A stretch of DNA of 64,000 bases from Dehalococcoidia bacterium (lineage in GTDB: Bacteria > Chloroflexota > Dehalococcoidia > Dehalococcoidales > W498), in NCBI GenBank assembly GCA_011170285.1, contig DUEE01000026.1, positions 1 to 64,000 on the forward strand, written 5' to 3'. The translations under genes were made by a program, and so were the position numbers. Under the pieces are notes generated by a model. The model was given only the letters and a program-made list of their open reading frames with translations, searched no databases and had not been told where the DNA came from. Position 1 is the stretch's first letter, and each line of letters begins with the position of its first letter. This document shows positions 16,329-23,669 of the stretch, one piece after another.

Positions 16329-16611
16329 TGCGTTGTGGGTAAAGCTTATTCGCCCTTCCAGCCAAGTACGCATCGTAGAACACATGAGCGCTTAACTCTA
16401 CTTCGCCCATTGTCGGGACGATACCATCGCTTTCTTCGTTAATCATCTCGATAAAATAATTCTTGGCAGCTTCCCTGGCAAGTTGTTTTTGCTCCGGTCT
16501 CCCCTTTGGAGATGTATCGTCTTCGCCGATTCCCATATCGTCAAACATGGGATCAAGTAGTTCGGAAATTGCGGGAGTATCGGGGTTCCATTTCATTGCT
16601 GTTGTTTTCAT
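16324..16611 (-). CDS. Small hypothetical protein, 95 aa
   Basis: This 95-residue protein is acidic and helical (ELLDPMFDDMGIGEDD, then EQKQLAREAAKNYFIEMINEE, ending VFYDAYLAGRANKLYPQRN). I do not recognise a domain, membrane segment or cysteine motif. A GGAAAGGAAA stretch precedes the ATG. It stands upstream of the secreted protein in the same direction and separated from it by a strong hairpin. Confidence 0.5.
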   Translation of the reverse strand: MKTTAMKWNPDTPAISELLDPMFDDMGIGEDDTSPKGRPEQKQLAREAAKNYFIEMINEESDGIVPTMGEVELSAHVFYDAYLAGRANKLYPQRN

Positions 16612-16623
16612 TTCCTCTTTCCT

Positions 16624-16653
16624 TTGAATTTTCTATTTGACCTATGGTATAAT
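16624..16653 (+). promoter_or_regulatory. Promoter of a putative small RNA
   Basis: TTGAAT (16624-16629), an 18-bp spacer and an extended -10 TGGTATAAT ending at 16653 form a good sigma70-type promoter pointing right, away from the 95-residue gene. No rightward gene follows within the element. Confidence 0.5.
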
Positions 16654-16659
16654 AGAACA

Positions 16660-16737
16660 ACCTAGAGTTCCACCCGCGCGGTGTTTCTCTTGGCGTGTCC
16701 CTGAAGCGGTCAAACCTTTAGGGACACTTTCTTTTAG
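16660..16737 (+). ncRNA. Putative terminated small RNA of about 78 nt
   Basis: Transcription from the promoter at 16624-16653 would start near 16660 and stop at the intrinsic terminator ending at 16737. The segment contains the palindrome CCGCGCGG and no convincing reading frame. This is an inference from promoter plus terminator placement only. Confidence 0.35.
16695..16737 (+). terminator. Intrinsic terminator
   Basis: A perfect 8-bp stem GTGTCCCT / AGGGACAC (16695-16702 and 16720-16727) is followed by TTTCTTTTAG. The U-rich tail is on the plus strand only. Confidence 0.6.
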
Positions 16738-16745
16738 TATAATCT

Positions 16746-16901
16746 CTATGCTTTATCACCCCCTTTCTTTTTTCTTCCTGGTCTGTCCCAGTAGGGCGAC
16801 CGACATTTAGCGCATGTCTTGGGTTTCATCGGTGTTCGTGGTATCCAAGAGTGCCCACAGCGCAGGCATTTAAGTTCGGGTAAATCATAGCTTTTTTCCA
16901 C
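16746..16901 (-). CDS. Zinc-ribbon protein, 51 aa
   Basis: A GTG-initiated frame encodes 51 residues with a classic zinc ribbon: CLRCGHSWIPR, then CAKCRSPYWDRPGRKKKGG. The motif CxRCGHxWxPR...CxKCxSPYW is common in small prokaryotic zinc-ribbon proteins, often DNA- or RNA-associated. It was missed because it is short and has a GTG start. No good ribosome site is visible. It is the first leftward gene after attR and lies downstream of the captured tRNA promoter. Confidence 0.65.
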   Translation of the reverse strand: MEKSYDLPELKCLRCGHSWIPRTPMKPKTCAKCRSPYWDRPGRKKKGGDKA

Positions 16902-17000
16902 AGTACATATAGTATACGCTTATGTATATCATTTGTCAATACCCCCTCACCTTTAGGGTTAAAATAATCAAAAGGAAAAAGAAAAGAAGATAGTACTGGC

Positions 17001-17143
17001 TTACGTTCAAACTGAAGCTAGAAAGTTGGCGTTAAAAAAGCGTTAAACTGTAAATAACTGGTTGGTACTAAAAGGCACTCTAGCTTCAAAACAGGGTTTT
17101 GGTAATTGACACAAAAGTTCTAATTTGAACGTAAAGGCACTCT
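17001..17143. repeat. Nested repeats next to attR, candidate recombinase arm sites
   Basis: There is an 11-bp inverted pair TTACGTTCAAA (17001-17011) and TTTGAACGTAA (17124-17134). Inside it is a 9-bp inverted pair GAAGCTAGA (17014-17022) and TCTAGCTTC (17079-17087). There are also direct repeats: AAAGGCACTCT at 17071-17081 and 17133-17143, and GCGTTAAA at 17029-17036 and 17040-17047. This density of repeats within 165 bp of the att core fits arm-type integrase and Xis binding sites. Confidence 0.55.
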
Positions 17144-17163
17144 TTGGTATACCTAGCCTAGAA

Positions 17164-17200
17164 TTACGAAACCGCTGCTCTACCCCTGAGCTACACTGGC
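17164..17200. repeat. attR core, 37-bp direct repeat
   Basis: This is identical to 462-498. It is the original 5' half of the tRNA-Thr gene (minus strand), now cut off from its 3' half by the element. Confidence 0.95.
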
Positions 17201-17208
17201 TTCTACTA

Positions 17209-17217
17209 AGTATAGCA
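17209..17217 (-). promoter_or_regulatory. Orphaned native tRNA-Thr promoter
   Basis: On the minus strand an extended -10 (TGC-TATACT) ends nine bases before the 5' end of the 37-bp tRNA half. It is in the right place and direction for the original tRNA-Thr promoter. It now faces into the element, towards the zinc-ribbon, 95-residue and secreted-protein genes. Confidence 0.5.
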
Positions 17218-17483
17218 CAGAATAAATTAGTTAATGAATGGCACTTATCCAAACCTCTATTAAATCTTATCTAGATTATACTTTCACTGACAACATTTCA
17301 GTGAATAGGTAATACTAATCAAGAGAATAAGCAGCTTCTCAGTTGACGCTCAAATAGGCTTATGATAGTATTAAGTCACCTCAACACCGCTAATTATTGG
17401 GGTTATGTGAAAACCCCTTTTTATTTTTCCCTTGTCTATCTTGTATTATAACCTATTGGGAATCATGGTCGCGGGAAGGAACT

Positions 17484-18440
17484 ATGCTAGTAGAGGAAGA
17501 ATTAGCCAAGTCATCAGTCAACAAAGATACGCTATTAACCATCGGGGTTTTTGACGGGGTTCACCTCGGTCATAAATATCTTATTTCACAGTTAAAGAAG
17601 CAAGCCAGGCTGCAGAATCTGCTTAGTGGATTAATAACCTTTCGCCAGCATCCCCAAGAAATACTATCACCCCAGAGCAAGCTACCATTCCTGACCGACC
17701 TTTTCCAAAGAACGAACCTCCTCAAAAATGAAGGCATTGAAGATATTATTACCTTGTCCTTTACCCGTGAGTTAGCTCAGCTCAGCGCTCGGCAATTCCT
17801 CAGTTTGCTAAAGAAATATATTAGAATGCGAGGACTGGTAATTGGATATGACTTTGCCTTAGGTCAAAATAAGGAAGGTAACACTAATACCCTTAGTGCA
17901 CTGGGACAAGAAATGGGCTTTAGTGTAACTGTGATACCCCCGATAGTAATAGATGGTGAAGTAGTAAGCAGCACAGCTATAAGGAATGCTCTATCTGAGG
18001 GAGATATGAAACGGGTGCAGAACTTAATTGGGCGTCCTTTCCGCCTTTACGGGCGTGTAATCCCTGGAGCAGGACGAGGTATAGAGTTAGACTTCCCCAC
18101 TGCTAATCTGGACATAGACCCGGAACAGGCTCTTCCTGCCGAGGGTGTTTATGCTACCTGGTGCTATATTGATGACAAAACCTACCAGTCAGTGACGAAT
18201 ATTGGCAAACGGCCTACTTTTGGTAATGGTCAGCTCACAGTAGAGATTTACCTCCTTGACTACCATGGTGACCTGTATGAGCAAGAACTAAAAATTGATA
18301 TCATACAGCGACTTCGCAGCGAAAAGAAGTTTAACACCGTAGAAGAATTGAAGAAACAGATAACAAAGGATATAGAACAAGGGAGAGCTATATTCAAGAG
18401 TAAGGTAGAGAACCTATGGATACCGGTGAAAAAGCTATAG
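17484..18440 (+). CDS. ribF: Bifunctional riboflavin kinase / FAD synthetase
   Basis: RibF makes FMN from riboflavin with ATP and adenylates it to FAD. The N-terminal nucleotidyltransferase domain has TIGVFDGVHLGHKYLI and VVSSTAIRNAL. The C-terminal flavokinase domain starts near residue 186 with GRVIPGAGRGIELDFPTANL and continues to VTNIGKRPTFG. The longer frame starts at 17397, but the ATG at 17484 has GGAAGGA just upstream and gives 318 residues, the usual length. It overlaps the start of tyrS by 25 nt. It is the first chromosomal gene right of the element. Confidence 0.95.
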   Translation: MLVEEELAKSSVNKDTLLTIGVFDGVHLGHKYLISQLKKQARLQNLLSGLITFRQHPQEILSPQSKLPFLTDLFQRTNLLKNEGIEDIITLSFTRELAQLSARQFLSLLKKYIRMRGLVIGYDFALGQNKEGNTNTLSALGQEMGFSVTVIPPIVIDGEVVSSTAIRNALSEGDMKRVQNLIGRPFRLYGRVIPGAGRGIELDFPTANLDIDPEQALPAEGVYATWCYIDDKTYQSVTNIGKRPTFGNGQLTVEIYLLDYHGDLYEQELKIDIIQRLRSEKKFNTVEELKKQITKDIEQGRAIFKSKVENLWIPVKKL

Positions 18441-19720
18441 TCAGCCCAGATATCAACTACTTGTTAAAAAGAGGGGTAGCCGAAATCATAGTCGCACAAG
18501 AGATGATAGAGCTACTGCGCTCGGGCAAAAAACTACGGTTAAAGGAAGGCTTCGACCCCAGTTTCCCTGACATTCACCTTGGTCATCTGGTAACACTGAG
18601 GAAGTTGCGCCAATTCCAAGAGTTAGGGCATCAGGTTATTCTCATCGTCGGTGATTGGACAGCGCAAATTGGTGACCCAACTGGTGTTTCTGTCACTCGC
18701 CCCATGCTATCTATGGAGCAGGTTAAGACTAATGCCGAAACCTATATGAAGCAATTCTTTAATGTGGTTGATAGAAAAAGAACCGAGGTAAGGTGGCAAA
18801 GTGAATGGTTTGGTCAATTTACCCTCACTGATGTCATTCAACTTACCAGCAAATTTACCATAGCTCAACTACTGGCTCGAGAGGATTTCAGTACTAGATA
18901 TGACACGGGGCGACCTATTGCCATAACTGAATTACTCTACCCTTTACTTCAAGCCTATGACTCGGTAGCTGTTCGAGCCGATGTGGAATTCGGCGGCACC
19001 GATCAGAAGTTTAATTTACTGATGGGGAGAGAGCTCCAATCTATGATGGGACAGCGCTCCCAGCAATGCTTTATGTCGCCACTACTTATCGGTACTGATG
19101 GTAGCCAAAAGATGAGTAAAAGCTTGGGTAACTATATTGGCATTGTTGACCCCCCCAATGAGATATATGGCAAAGTAATGTCCATCCCTGATAGCCTTAT
19201 CCTGCATTACTTTGAATTGGTGACCGATGTCCCTGACCAGGAACTGGAGGAATTTAGACGAGAGCTTAGTAATGAAACCACTAACCCTATGACGCTTAAG
19301 AAGCGCCTGGCTAGGGAGATTGTAACCCAGCTTTGTGACCAAAAGGCAGCCGACGAAGCTGATTTACATTTTACTAAGGTATTTCAAGAGAAGAAAATAC
19401 CAGACGAAACATTAGAATACCGCATATCATTCAAAGACATGAGGACAGTTGGTGGGCCAGTTAAAGTATCAGGACGGGTAGAAGGAGTAGCGCCTGTTGC
19501 TTACCACCTTGCCAAAAACCCTGATATCAGTCGTCTGCTTGTAGAAATAGGCTTGGTTGAAAGCCGCAGTGAAGCCAAAAGCTTAATTCGGCAAGGTGCT
19601 GTCAGCATAGACGGCAAGAAAATCTCGAGTGGCACAGCCCCTATTCAAAGTGGCAGTATTATCAAGGTAGGCAATCGCCGCTTTGCTAAAGTGATTGATT
19701 CTGATAGAATAACCCAGTAA
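18416..19720 (+). CDS. tyrS: Tyrosyl-tRNA synthetase
   Basis: This 434-residue class I synthetase charges tRNA-Tyr. Signature motifs are HLGH near residue 57 (PDIHLGHLVTLRK) and KMSKS near residue 231 (GSQKMSKSLGNYIG). The C-terminal 65 residues form an S4 RNA-binding domain (SRLLVEIGLVESRSEAKSLI, then VSIDGKKISSG). The KEGFDPSFPDIHLGH stretch places it in the TyrS2/TyrZ-like branch. The start lies inside ribF, so translation is probably coupled. The next gene follows after 10 bp. Confidence 0.95.
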   Translation: MDTGEKAIVSPDINYLLKRGVAEIIVAQEMIELLRSGKKLRLKEGFDPSFPDIHLGHLVTLRKLRQFQELGHQVILIVGDWTAQIGDPTGVSVTRPMLSMEQVKTNAETYMKQFFNVVDRKRTEVRWQSEWFGQFTLTDVIQLTSKFTIAQLLAREDFSTRYDTGRPIAITELLYPLLQAYDSVAVRADVEFGGTDQKFNLLMGRELQSMMGQRSQQCFMSPLLIGTDGSQKMSKSLGNYIGIVDPPNEIYGKVMSIPDSLILHYFELVTDVPDQELEEFRRELSNETTNPMTLKKRLAREIVTQLCDQKAADEADLHFTKVFQEKKIPDETLEYRISFKDMRTVGGPVKVSGRVEGVAPVAYHLAKNPDISRLLVEIGLVESRSEAKSLIRQGAVSIDGKKISSGTAPIQSGSIIKVGNRRFAKVIDSDRITQ

Positions 19721-19730
19721 AGGAGACAAA

Positions 19731-20825
19731 ATGGAAAACCTACGCATTCCAGGACCTACCCCTTTGCCCAATGAAGTCCTACAAGCAATGACCAGGCAGA
19801 TGATAAATCATCGGGGTGAGGAATTCGGGCAGATATTAAACGATGTAACAGCTAAACTAAAACAGATGTTTCAGACAACACAAGATGTATTTCTGCTTAC
19901 CGGTTCAGGGACAGGTGGATTAGAAACGGCTATCGTCAATACCCTATCTCCAGGAGATAAAGTATTATCGGTATCCATCGGTGTCTTTGGGGAACGCTTT
20001 GCCACAATTGCCGAACAATTTGGGGCTGAGGTAATCCCACTTCGCTTTGAATGGGGTAAAGCGGCTGATGCTGATGCTGTTCGCCAGGCTCTGCAGGCTG
20101 AACCAAAAATCAAAGCCGTTTTGGTCACCCACAATGAAACCTCTACCGGTGTTACCAATGACCTAGCTTCAATTAGCTCTGTAGTAAAGGAATTTGATAA
20201 ACTACTGATAGTTGATGCCATCAGTAGCCTGGGCTCAATTAGTCTTCCTATAGACGACTGGCACTTAGATGTAACTGTTACCGGTTCTCAGAAGGGATGG
20301 ATGGCTCCTCCTGGTCTAACTATGGTTAGCCTGAGCCAGGAAGCATGGCAAGCACATTCAAAAGCCAGGATGCCTCGCTTTTACTGGGATTTAGCAAAAG
20401 CCAAGAGTTTCTTAGAAAAAGGTCAAACGCCGTGGACACCAGCTATTTCCACCGTATTTGCTCTATCGGTATCGCTAGAAATGATGCTGATGGAGGGATT
20501 ACCTAATATCATAGCCCGACACGCTCGGGTTAGTAAAGCTACCCGTGATGGAATAAAATTGCTGGGGTTACCCCTTTTCGCCGAAGAAAGTTGCGCATCC
20601 AATACCGTTACCTCAGTGAAGTCCTCAGACGGGCTTGAGGTTAAAAAGATGCTCCAGATTCTCAGGGAGGAGTACCAGATTATACTCGCTGGTGGACAAC
20701 AAACCTTAGCCGGCAAAATATTCCGCATCGGTCACCTGGGCTGGGTAACTGAGAATGATATTGAAACAGTAATATCGGCACTTAAGGTAGTATTGCCACA
20801 AGCTGGATTTAGGAGAGCTGGCTGA
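19731..20825 (+). CDS. Class V aminotransferase (alanine-glyoxylate / serine-pyruvate type)
   Basis: This 364-residue PLP enzyme has the start IPGPTPLPNEVLQAM, the phosphate-binding loop TGSGTGGLETA and the PLP lysine in VTGSQKGWMAPPGL. It is the small-molecule aminotransferase type that moves amino groups between serine, alanine, pyruvate and glyoxylate. It ends 2 bp before serA. With serA next to it, the likely physiological role is transamination of 3-phosphohydroxypyruvate or hydroxypyruvate in serine synthesis, since no serC is visible here. That role is inference from context. Confidence 0.85.
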   Translation: MENLRIPGPTPLPNEVLQAMTRQMINHRGEEFGQILNDVTAKLKQMFQTTQDVFLLTGSGTGGLETAIVNTLSPGDKVLSVSIGVFGERFATIAEQFGAEVIPLRFEWGKAADADAVRQALQAEPKIKAVLVTHNETSTGVTNDLASISSVVKEFDKLLIVDAISSLGSISLPIDDWHLDVTVTGSQKGWMAPPGLTMVSLSQEAWQAHSKARMPRFYWDLAKAKSFLEKGQTPWTPAISTVFALSVSLEMMLMEGLPNIIARHARVSKATRDGIKLLGLPLFAEESCASNTVTSVKSSDGLEVKKMLQILREEYQIILAGGQQTLAGKIFRIGHLGWVTENDIETVISALKVVLPQAGFRRAG

Positions 20826-20827
20826 AA

Positions 20828-22402
20828 ATGAAAGTTTTAGTTGCCGATTCTATCGCTGAAGAAGGAATAGACATTCTGCGTAGCCATGCTGAGGTGGATA
20901 TTAAGTTAGGACTGAAGCCAGATGAACTCATATCCACCATCGGCGATTATGAGGCACTGGTAGTGCGCAGTCAGACCCAGGTCTCAGCCAAGGTTATAAA
21001 AGCTGGGAAAAAGCTACAAGTCATCGCCCGGGCCGGTGCTGGCATAGACAATATTGATGTGGAAGAGGCAACTCGGCAGGGCATTGTGGTAGTCAATGCT
21101 CCCACCGGCAACACCGTTGCCGCTGCTGAGCATACCATTGCCCTTATGCTCTCCTTAGCCCGTCATATCCCCCAAGCTAATGTTGTGCTCAAATCCGGGG
21201 TGTGGCGACGAGGTGATTTCACGGGCACTGAAGTTAGAGGCAAAACATTAGGTATTATAGGCTTAGGCAATGTAGGTTCAGAGGTAGCCAGACGGGCTCT
21301 AGGTCTGGAAATGAAGCTTATTGCTTACGACCCTTTCATTTCCGTTGACTACGCCCGTAACCTTCAAGTAGAGCTCGTTTCCTTAGAACGGTTATTCCAA
21401 GAATCAGACTTTATTACTCTCCACCTGCCATTAACCGCCTCAACCAAGGGACTAATCGGAGCTAAAGAGTTGGCTTTCGTCAAACCAACGGTCCGCATCA
21501 TTAACTGCGCTAGGGGTGGGCTAATTGATGAACAAGTACTGGCAAAAGCGGTGAAAGAGAAAAGGGTAGCCGGTGCCGCTATTGATGTCTTCTCTACCGA
21601 ACCAACCACAGAGAGCATCCTTTTTGAATACGATAATATCATAGTTACCCCTCATCTTGGAGCTTCCACTACCGAAGCCCAGGCTATGGTAGCCAAGGAT
21701 GCAGCCAATCAGATTATTGATACACTTAACGGACTGCCAGCTAGATACTCAGTTAACGCCCCCTTTATTTCTGCTGAAACTCAATTAGTGCTGGCACCCT
21801 TTATGAAGGTAGCCTCCACAGTGGGTAAGCTTGTCAGTCAGTTAGCTGAGGGGCAAATGAATGCTATCCAGATTAAATATGATGGTGAGATTTCTAATTA
21901 TGATACTAATGCTCTCAAGGCAGCCGTTCTGGGAGGATTACTTGAGGAAATAAGTGACGAACGGGTTAACCTGGTCAACGCTAGCATAGTCGCTAATCAG
22001 CGCGGTCTGACAGTAGTGGAACAGAAGGAGATTACCTGCGAGAACTATACCAGTCTTATTACTGTACAAGTTACCACCAGTACCGTGGTTACTACTGTGG
22101 CTGGTACAGTAATACATAGCCAATCACACATCGTTCGGGTTAATAACTACTGGATTGATATTGTGCCCACCGGAGCTTACTTCCTGTTTAGTGACCACCG
22201 TGACTGTCCTGGGCTTATTGGAGCTGTAGGTAAGATAACCGGTGATACCGACATAAACATTAGCTCTATGCATTTAAGCCGCCTAAAACACAGAGGTCAA
22301 GCCCTGATGATACTCGCCTTGGATGAACCTCTACCTGAGGCACAACAGCAGCAAATACTGTCCCTCCCCGATGTTTACTCCGCCAAACTGGTAAAACTGT
22401 AA
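20828..22402 (+). CDS. serA: D-3-phosphoglycerate dehydrogenase
   Basis: This 524-residue enzyme oxidises 3-phosphoglycerate to 3-phosphohydroxypyruvate with NAD, the first step of serine synthesis. It has the NAD site LGIIGLGNVGSEVARRA (near residue 141), the catalytic segment RGGLIDEQVL and VTPHLGASTTEAQ, an intervening domain and a C-terminal ACT domain (DHRDCPGLIGAVGKITGDTDINISSM) that normally binds serine for feedback control. Length and order are those of type I SerA. It forms an operon with the aminotransferase upstream. Confidence 0.95.
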   Translation: MKVLVADSIAEEGIDILRSHAEVDIKLGLKPDELISTIGDYEALVVRSQTQVSAKVIKAGKKLQVIARAGAGIDNIDVEEATRQGIVVVNAPTGNTVAAAEHTIALMLSLARHIPQANVVLKSGVWRRGDFTGTEVRGKTLGIIGLGNVGSEVARRALGLEMKLIAYDPFISVDYARNLQVELVSLERLFQESDFITLHLPLTASTKGLIGAKELAFVKPTVRIINCARGGLIDEQVLAKAVKEKRVAGAAIDVFSTEPTTESILFEYDNIIVTPHLGASTTEAQAMVAKDAANQIIDTLNGLPARYSVNAPFISAETQLVLAPFMKVASTVGKLVSQLAEGQMNAIQIKYDGEISNYDTNALKAAVLGGLLEEISDERVNLVNASIVANQRGLTVVEQKEITCENYTSLITVQVTTSTVVTTVAGTVIHSQSHIVRVNNYWIDIVPTGAYFLFSDHRDCPGLIGAVGKITGDTDINISSMHLSRLKHRGQALMILALDEPLPEAQQQQILSLPDVYSAKLVKL

Positions 22403-22426
22403 GAGAGGAAATCTCTGGAAAAGCCC

Positions 22427-22477
22427 TTGACAATAAGGGTGATTATGCTAATATATAAATGATAATATTTTTCATTT
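22427..22477 (+). promoter_or_regulatory. Promoter with Fur-box-like palindrome upstream of fur-family gene
   Basis: TTGACA (22427-22432), a 16-bp spacer and TGC-TAATAT (-10, 22449-22454) form the promoter. Immediately downstream AAATGA-N9-TCATTT (22457-22477) is a palindrome of Fur/Zur-box type that would cover the start point. This points to autoregulation by the gene's own product. Confidence 0.6.
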
Positions 22478-22487
22478 AGAATTGCGA

Positions 22488-22925
22488 ATGAAACTTATAG
22501 AGAGGGAAGTAGTAACAGCATTGAGGCGGCATGGTTATAAGCTAACTCCGCAACGGCGATTGGTGATACAGACGGTTGTCTCTACCCAGAACCATCTTAC
22601 ACCTATCGCCCTATACGAGAGGGTACATCAAGTCTACCCTAATATAGGGCTGGTAACTATATATCGCACCCTTGAGATACTTGCCAAGCTCAAACTTATC
22701 TGCGAGGTACATGCTGGGGGTAGCTGTGGGAGTTATTTACTCAAGAGACCATTAGAACATCACCATCACCTAATCTGCTCTGAGTGTGGCGCAGTTGTTG
22801 ACTTTACCGGCTGTGACCTTAGTCAACTGGAGCAAAGATTATCTCTGGAAACCGGTTTTGAGATCAACGACCATCTGCTCGAGTTCATCGGTCTGTGCCA
22901 AGCCTGCCAAAAAGAAGCCACTTAG
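22488..22925 (+). CDS. Fur-family metal-dependent repressor
   Basis: This Fur-type regulator of about 145 residues has the winged HTH (GYKLTPQRRLVIQTV, then NIGLVTIYRTLEIL), the metal site EHHHHLICSECG and a final CQACQ that forms the structural Cys4 zinc with the first CxxC. The metal sensed (iron, zinc or manganese) cannot be told from these motifs. A TTG two codons upstream is also possible. The Fur-like palindrome over its promoter implies autorepression. The membrane protein gene that follows after about 77 bp could be a co-regulated target. Confidence 0.9.
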   Translation: MKLIEREVVTALRRHGYKLTPQRRLVIQTVVSTQNHLTPIALYERVHQVYPNIGLVTIYRTLEILAKLKLICEVHAGGSCGSYLLKRPLEHHHHLICSECGAVVDFTGCDLSQLEQRLSLETGFEINDHLLEFIGLCQACQKEAT

Positions 22926-23002
22926 GATTTATTAAGCATTGTTTTTAGTAGTTTTTTATAGCGTGTTAGTGGAAATAATTTTCAATTAACTACGGAGGAA
23001 AG

Positions 23003-23626
23003 TTGATTAGACGGATAGCCAATGAACTCACCGAACATGCCCCGTTTACTAGTTTGGGTGCCGTTACCGGTATTATTCTTATGGTTATAATAGTCTTTGG
23101 GGGCTTTCTTCCTCAGGTTTCTCGGATTTCTCCGACTGTTTTTCATGTCCTACATCCAACACATGTTGTATTGAGCGCCCTGGTGACCACAGCTATATAC
23201 AAAAAAGCTAGTAATGGTAAAGTCTGGGCAGCGATTTTGGTTGGCTATTTTGGCTCCATCGGCATAGCTACGCTAAGCGATTCAATAATTCCCTACCTGG
23301 GGGAAATGCTACTTGAGCTACCCAACAGGGGGATTCATATCGGTTTTATTGAAGAATGGTGGGTAGTGAACCCAGCAGCGCTAATTGGTGTCACCATCGG
23401 TTACTTAAGACCTACCACCAAATTCCCGCACTCTGGACATGTATTAATAAGCACTTGGGCATCATTATTCCACATCATCATGGCATTGGGCGAAGCAATA
23501 AGCTGGTTTACACTTCTTATCATCTTTTTGTTTCTCTTCCTTGCTGTTTGGGTCCCCTGCTGCACCAGCGATATAGTGTTTCCTCTGCTATTCATAAGGA
23601 GGAAATTGCCACTCCGCAAGAAATAA
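23003..23626 (+). CDS. Integral membrane protein downstream of Fur regulator
   Basis: This 207-residue protein starts at TTG, placed four bases after AGGAGG (GGAGGAAAG-TTG). It has about five membrane segments (ITGIILMVIIVFGGFL-type at 16-38, then 50-68, 74-92, 120-135, and 145-190) and several histidines in FHVLHPTHVVLS. A CC pair occurs in the last segment. I do not recognise the family. Position after a Fur gene suggests metal transport or storage, but nothing in the sequence proves it. Confidence 0.55.
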   Translation: MIRRIANELTEHAPFTSLGAVTGIILMVIIVFGGFLPQVSRISPTVFHVLHPTHVVLSALVTTAIYKKASNGKVWAAILVGYFGSIGIATLSDSIIPYLGEMLLELPNRGIHIGFIEEWWVVNPAALIGVTIGYLRPTTKFPHSGHVLISTWASLFHIIMALGEAISWFTLLIIFLFLFLAVWVPCCTSDIVFPLLFIRRKLPLRKK

Positions 23627-23669
23627 CATATAATCTGATATAGCACCAGCCTTCCATAAGGAGCTGTCG

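Larger units (their letters stand above)
462..17200. mobile_element. Integrated phage-satellite-like element in tRNA-Thr
   Basis: A perfect 37-bp direct repeat (462-498 and 17164-17200) bounds about 16.7 kb that starts with a tyrosine recombinase. Inside are a divergent XRE repressor and AlpA-like regulator, a CHC2-Toprim-RecA-like primase-helicase followed by an iteron field, a candidate small terminase, a giant polyvalent virion-type protein and several small proteins. No capsid, portal, large terminase, tail, lysis or conjugation gene is visible. The order integrase, divergent regulators, replication, origin repeats, packaging-like gene is that of phage-inducible chromosomal islands. A defective prophage or an integrative plasmid remain alternatives. 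Boundaries are certain; the satellite label is inference. Confidence 0.85.

Noticed and set aside
17164..17200. Second tRNA-Thr gene
   Set aside because: Only the 5' half is present and the sequence to its left does not complete a cloverleaf. It is the attR core.
17043..17252. 69-residue frame on the minus strand across attR
   Set aside because: It runs through the tRNA half and the arm-type repeats, has no ribosome site, and does not look like protein.
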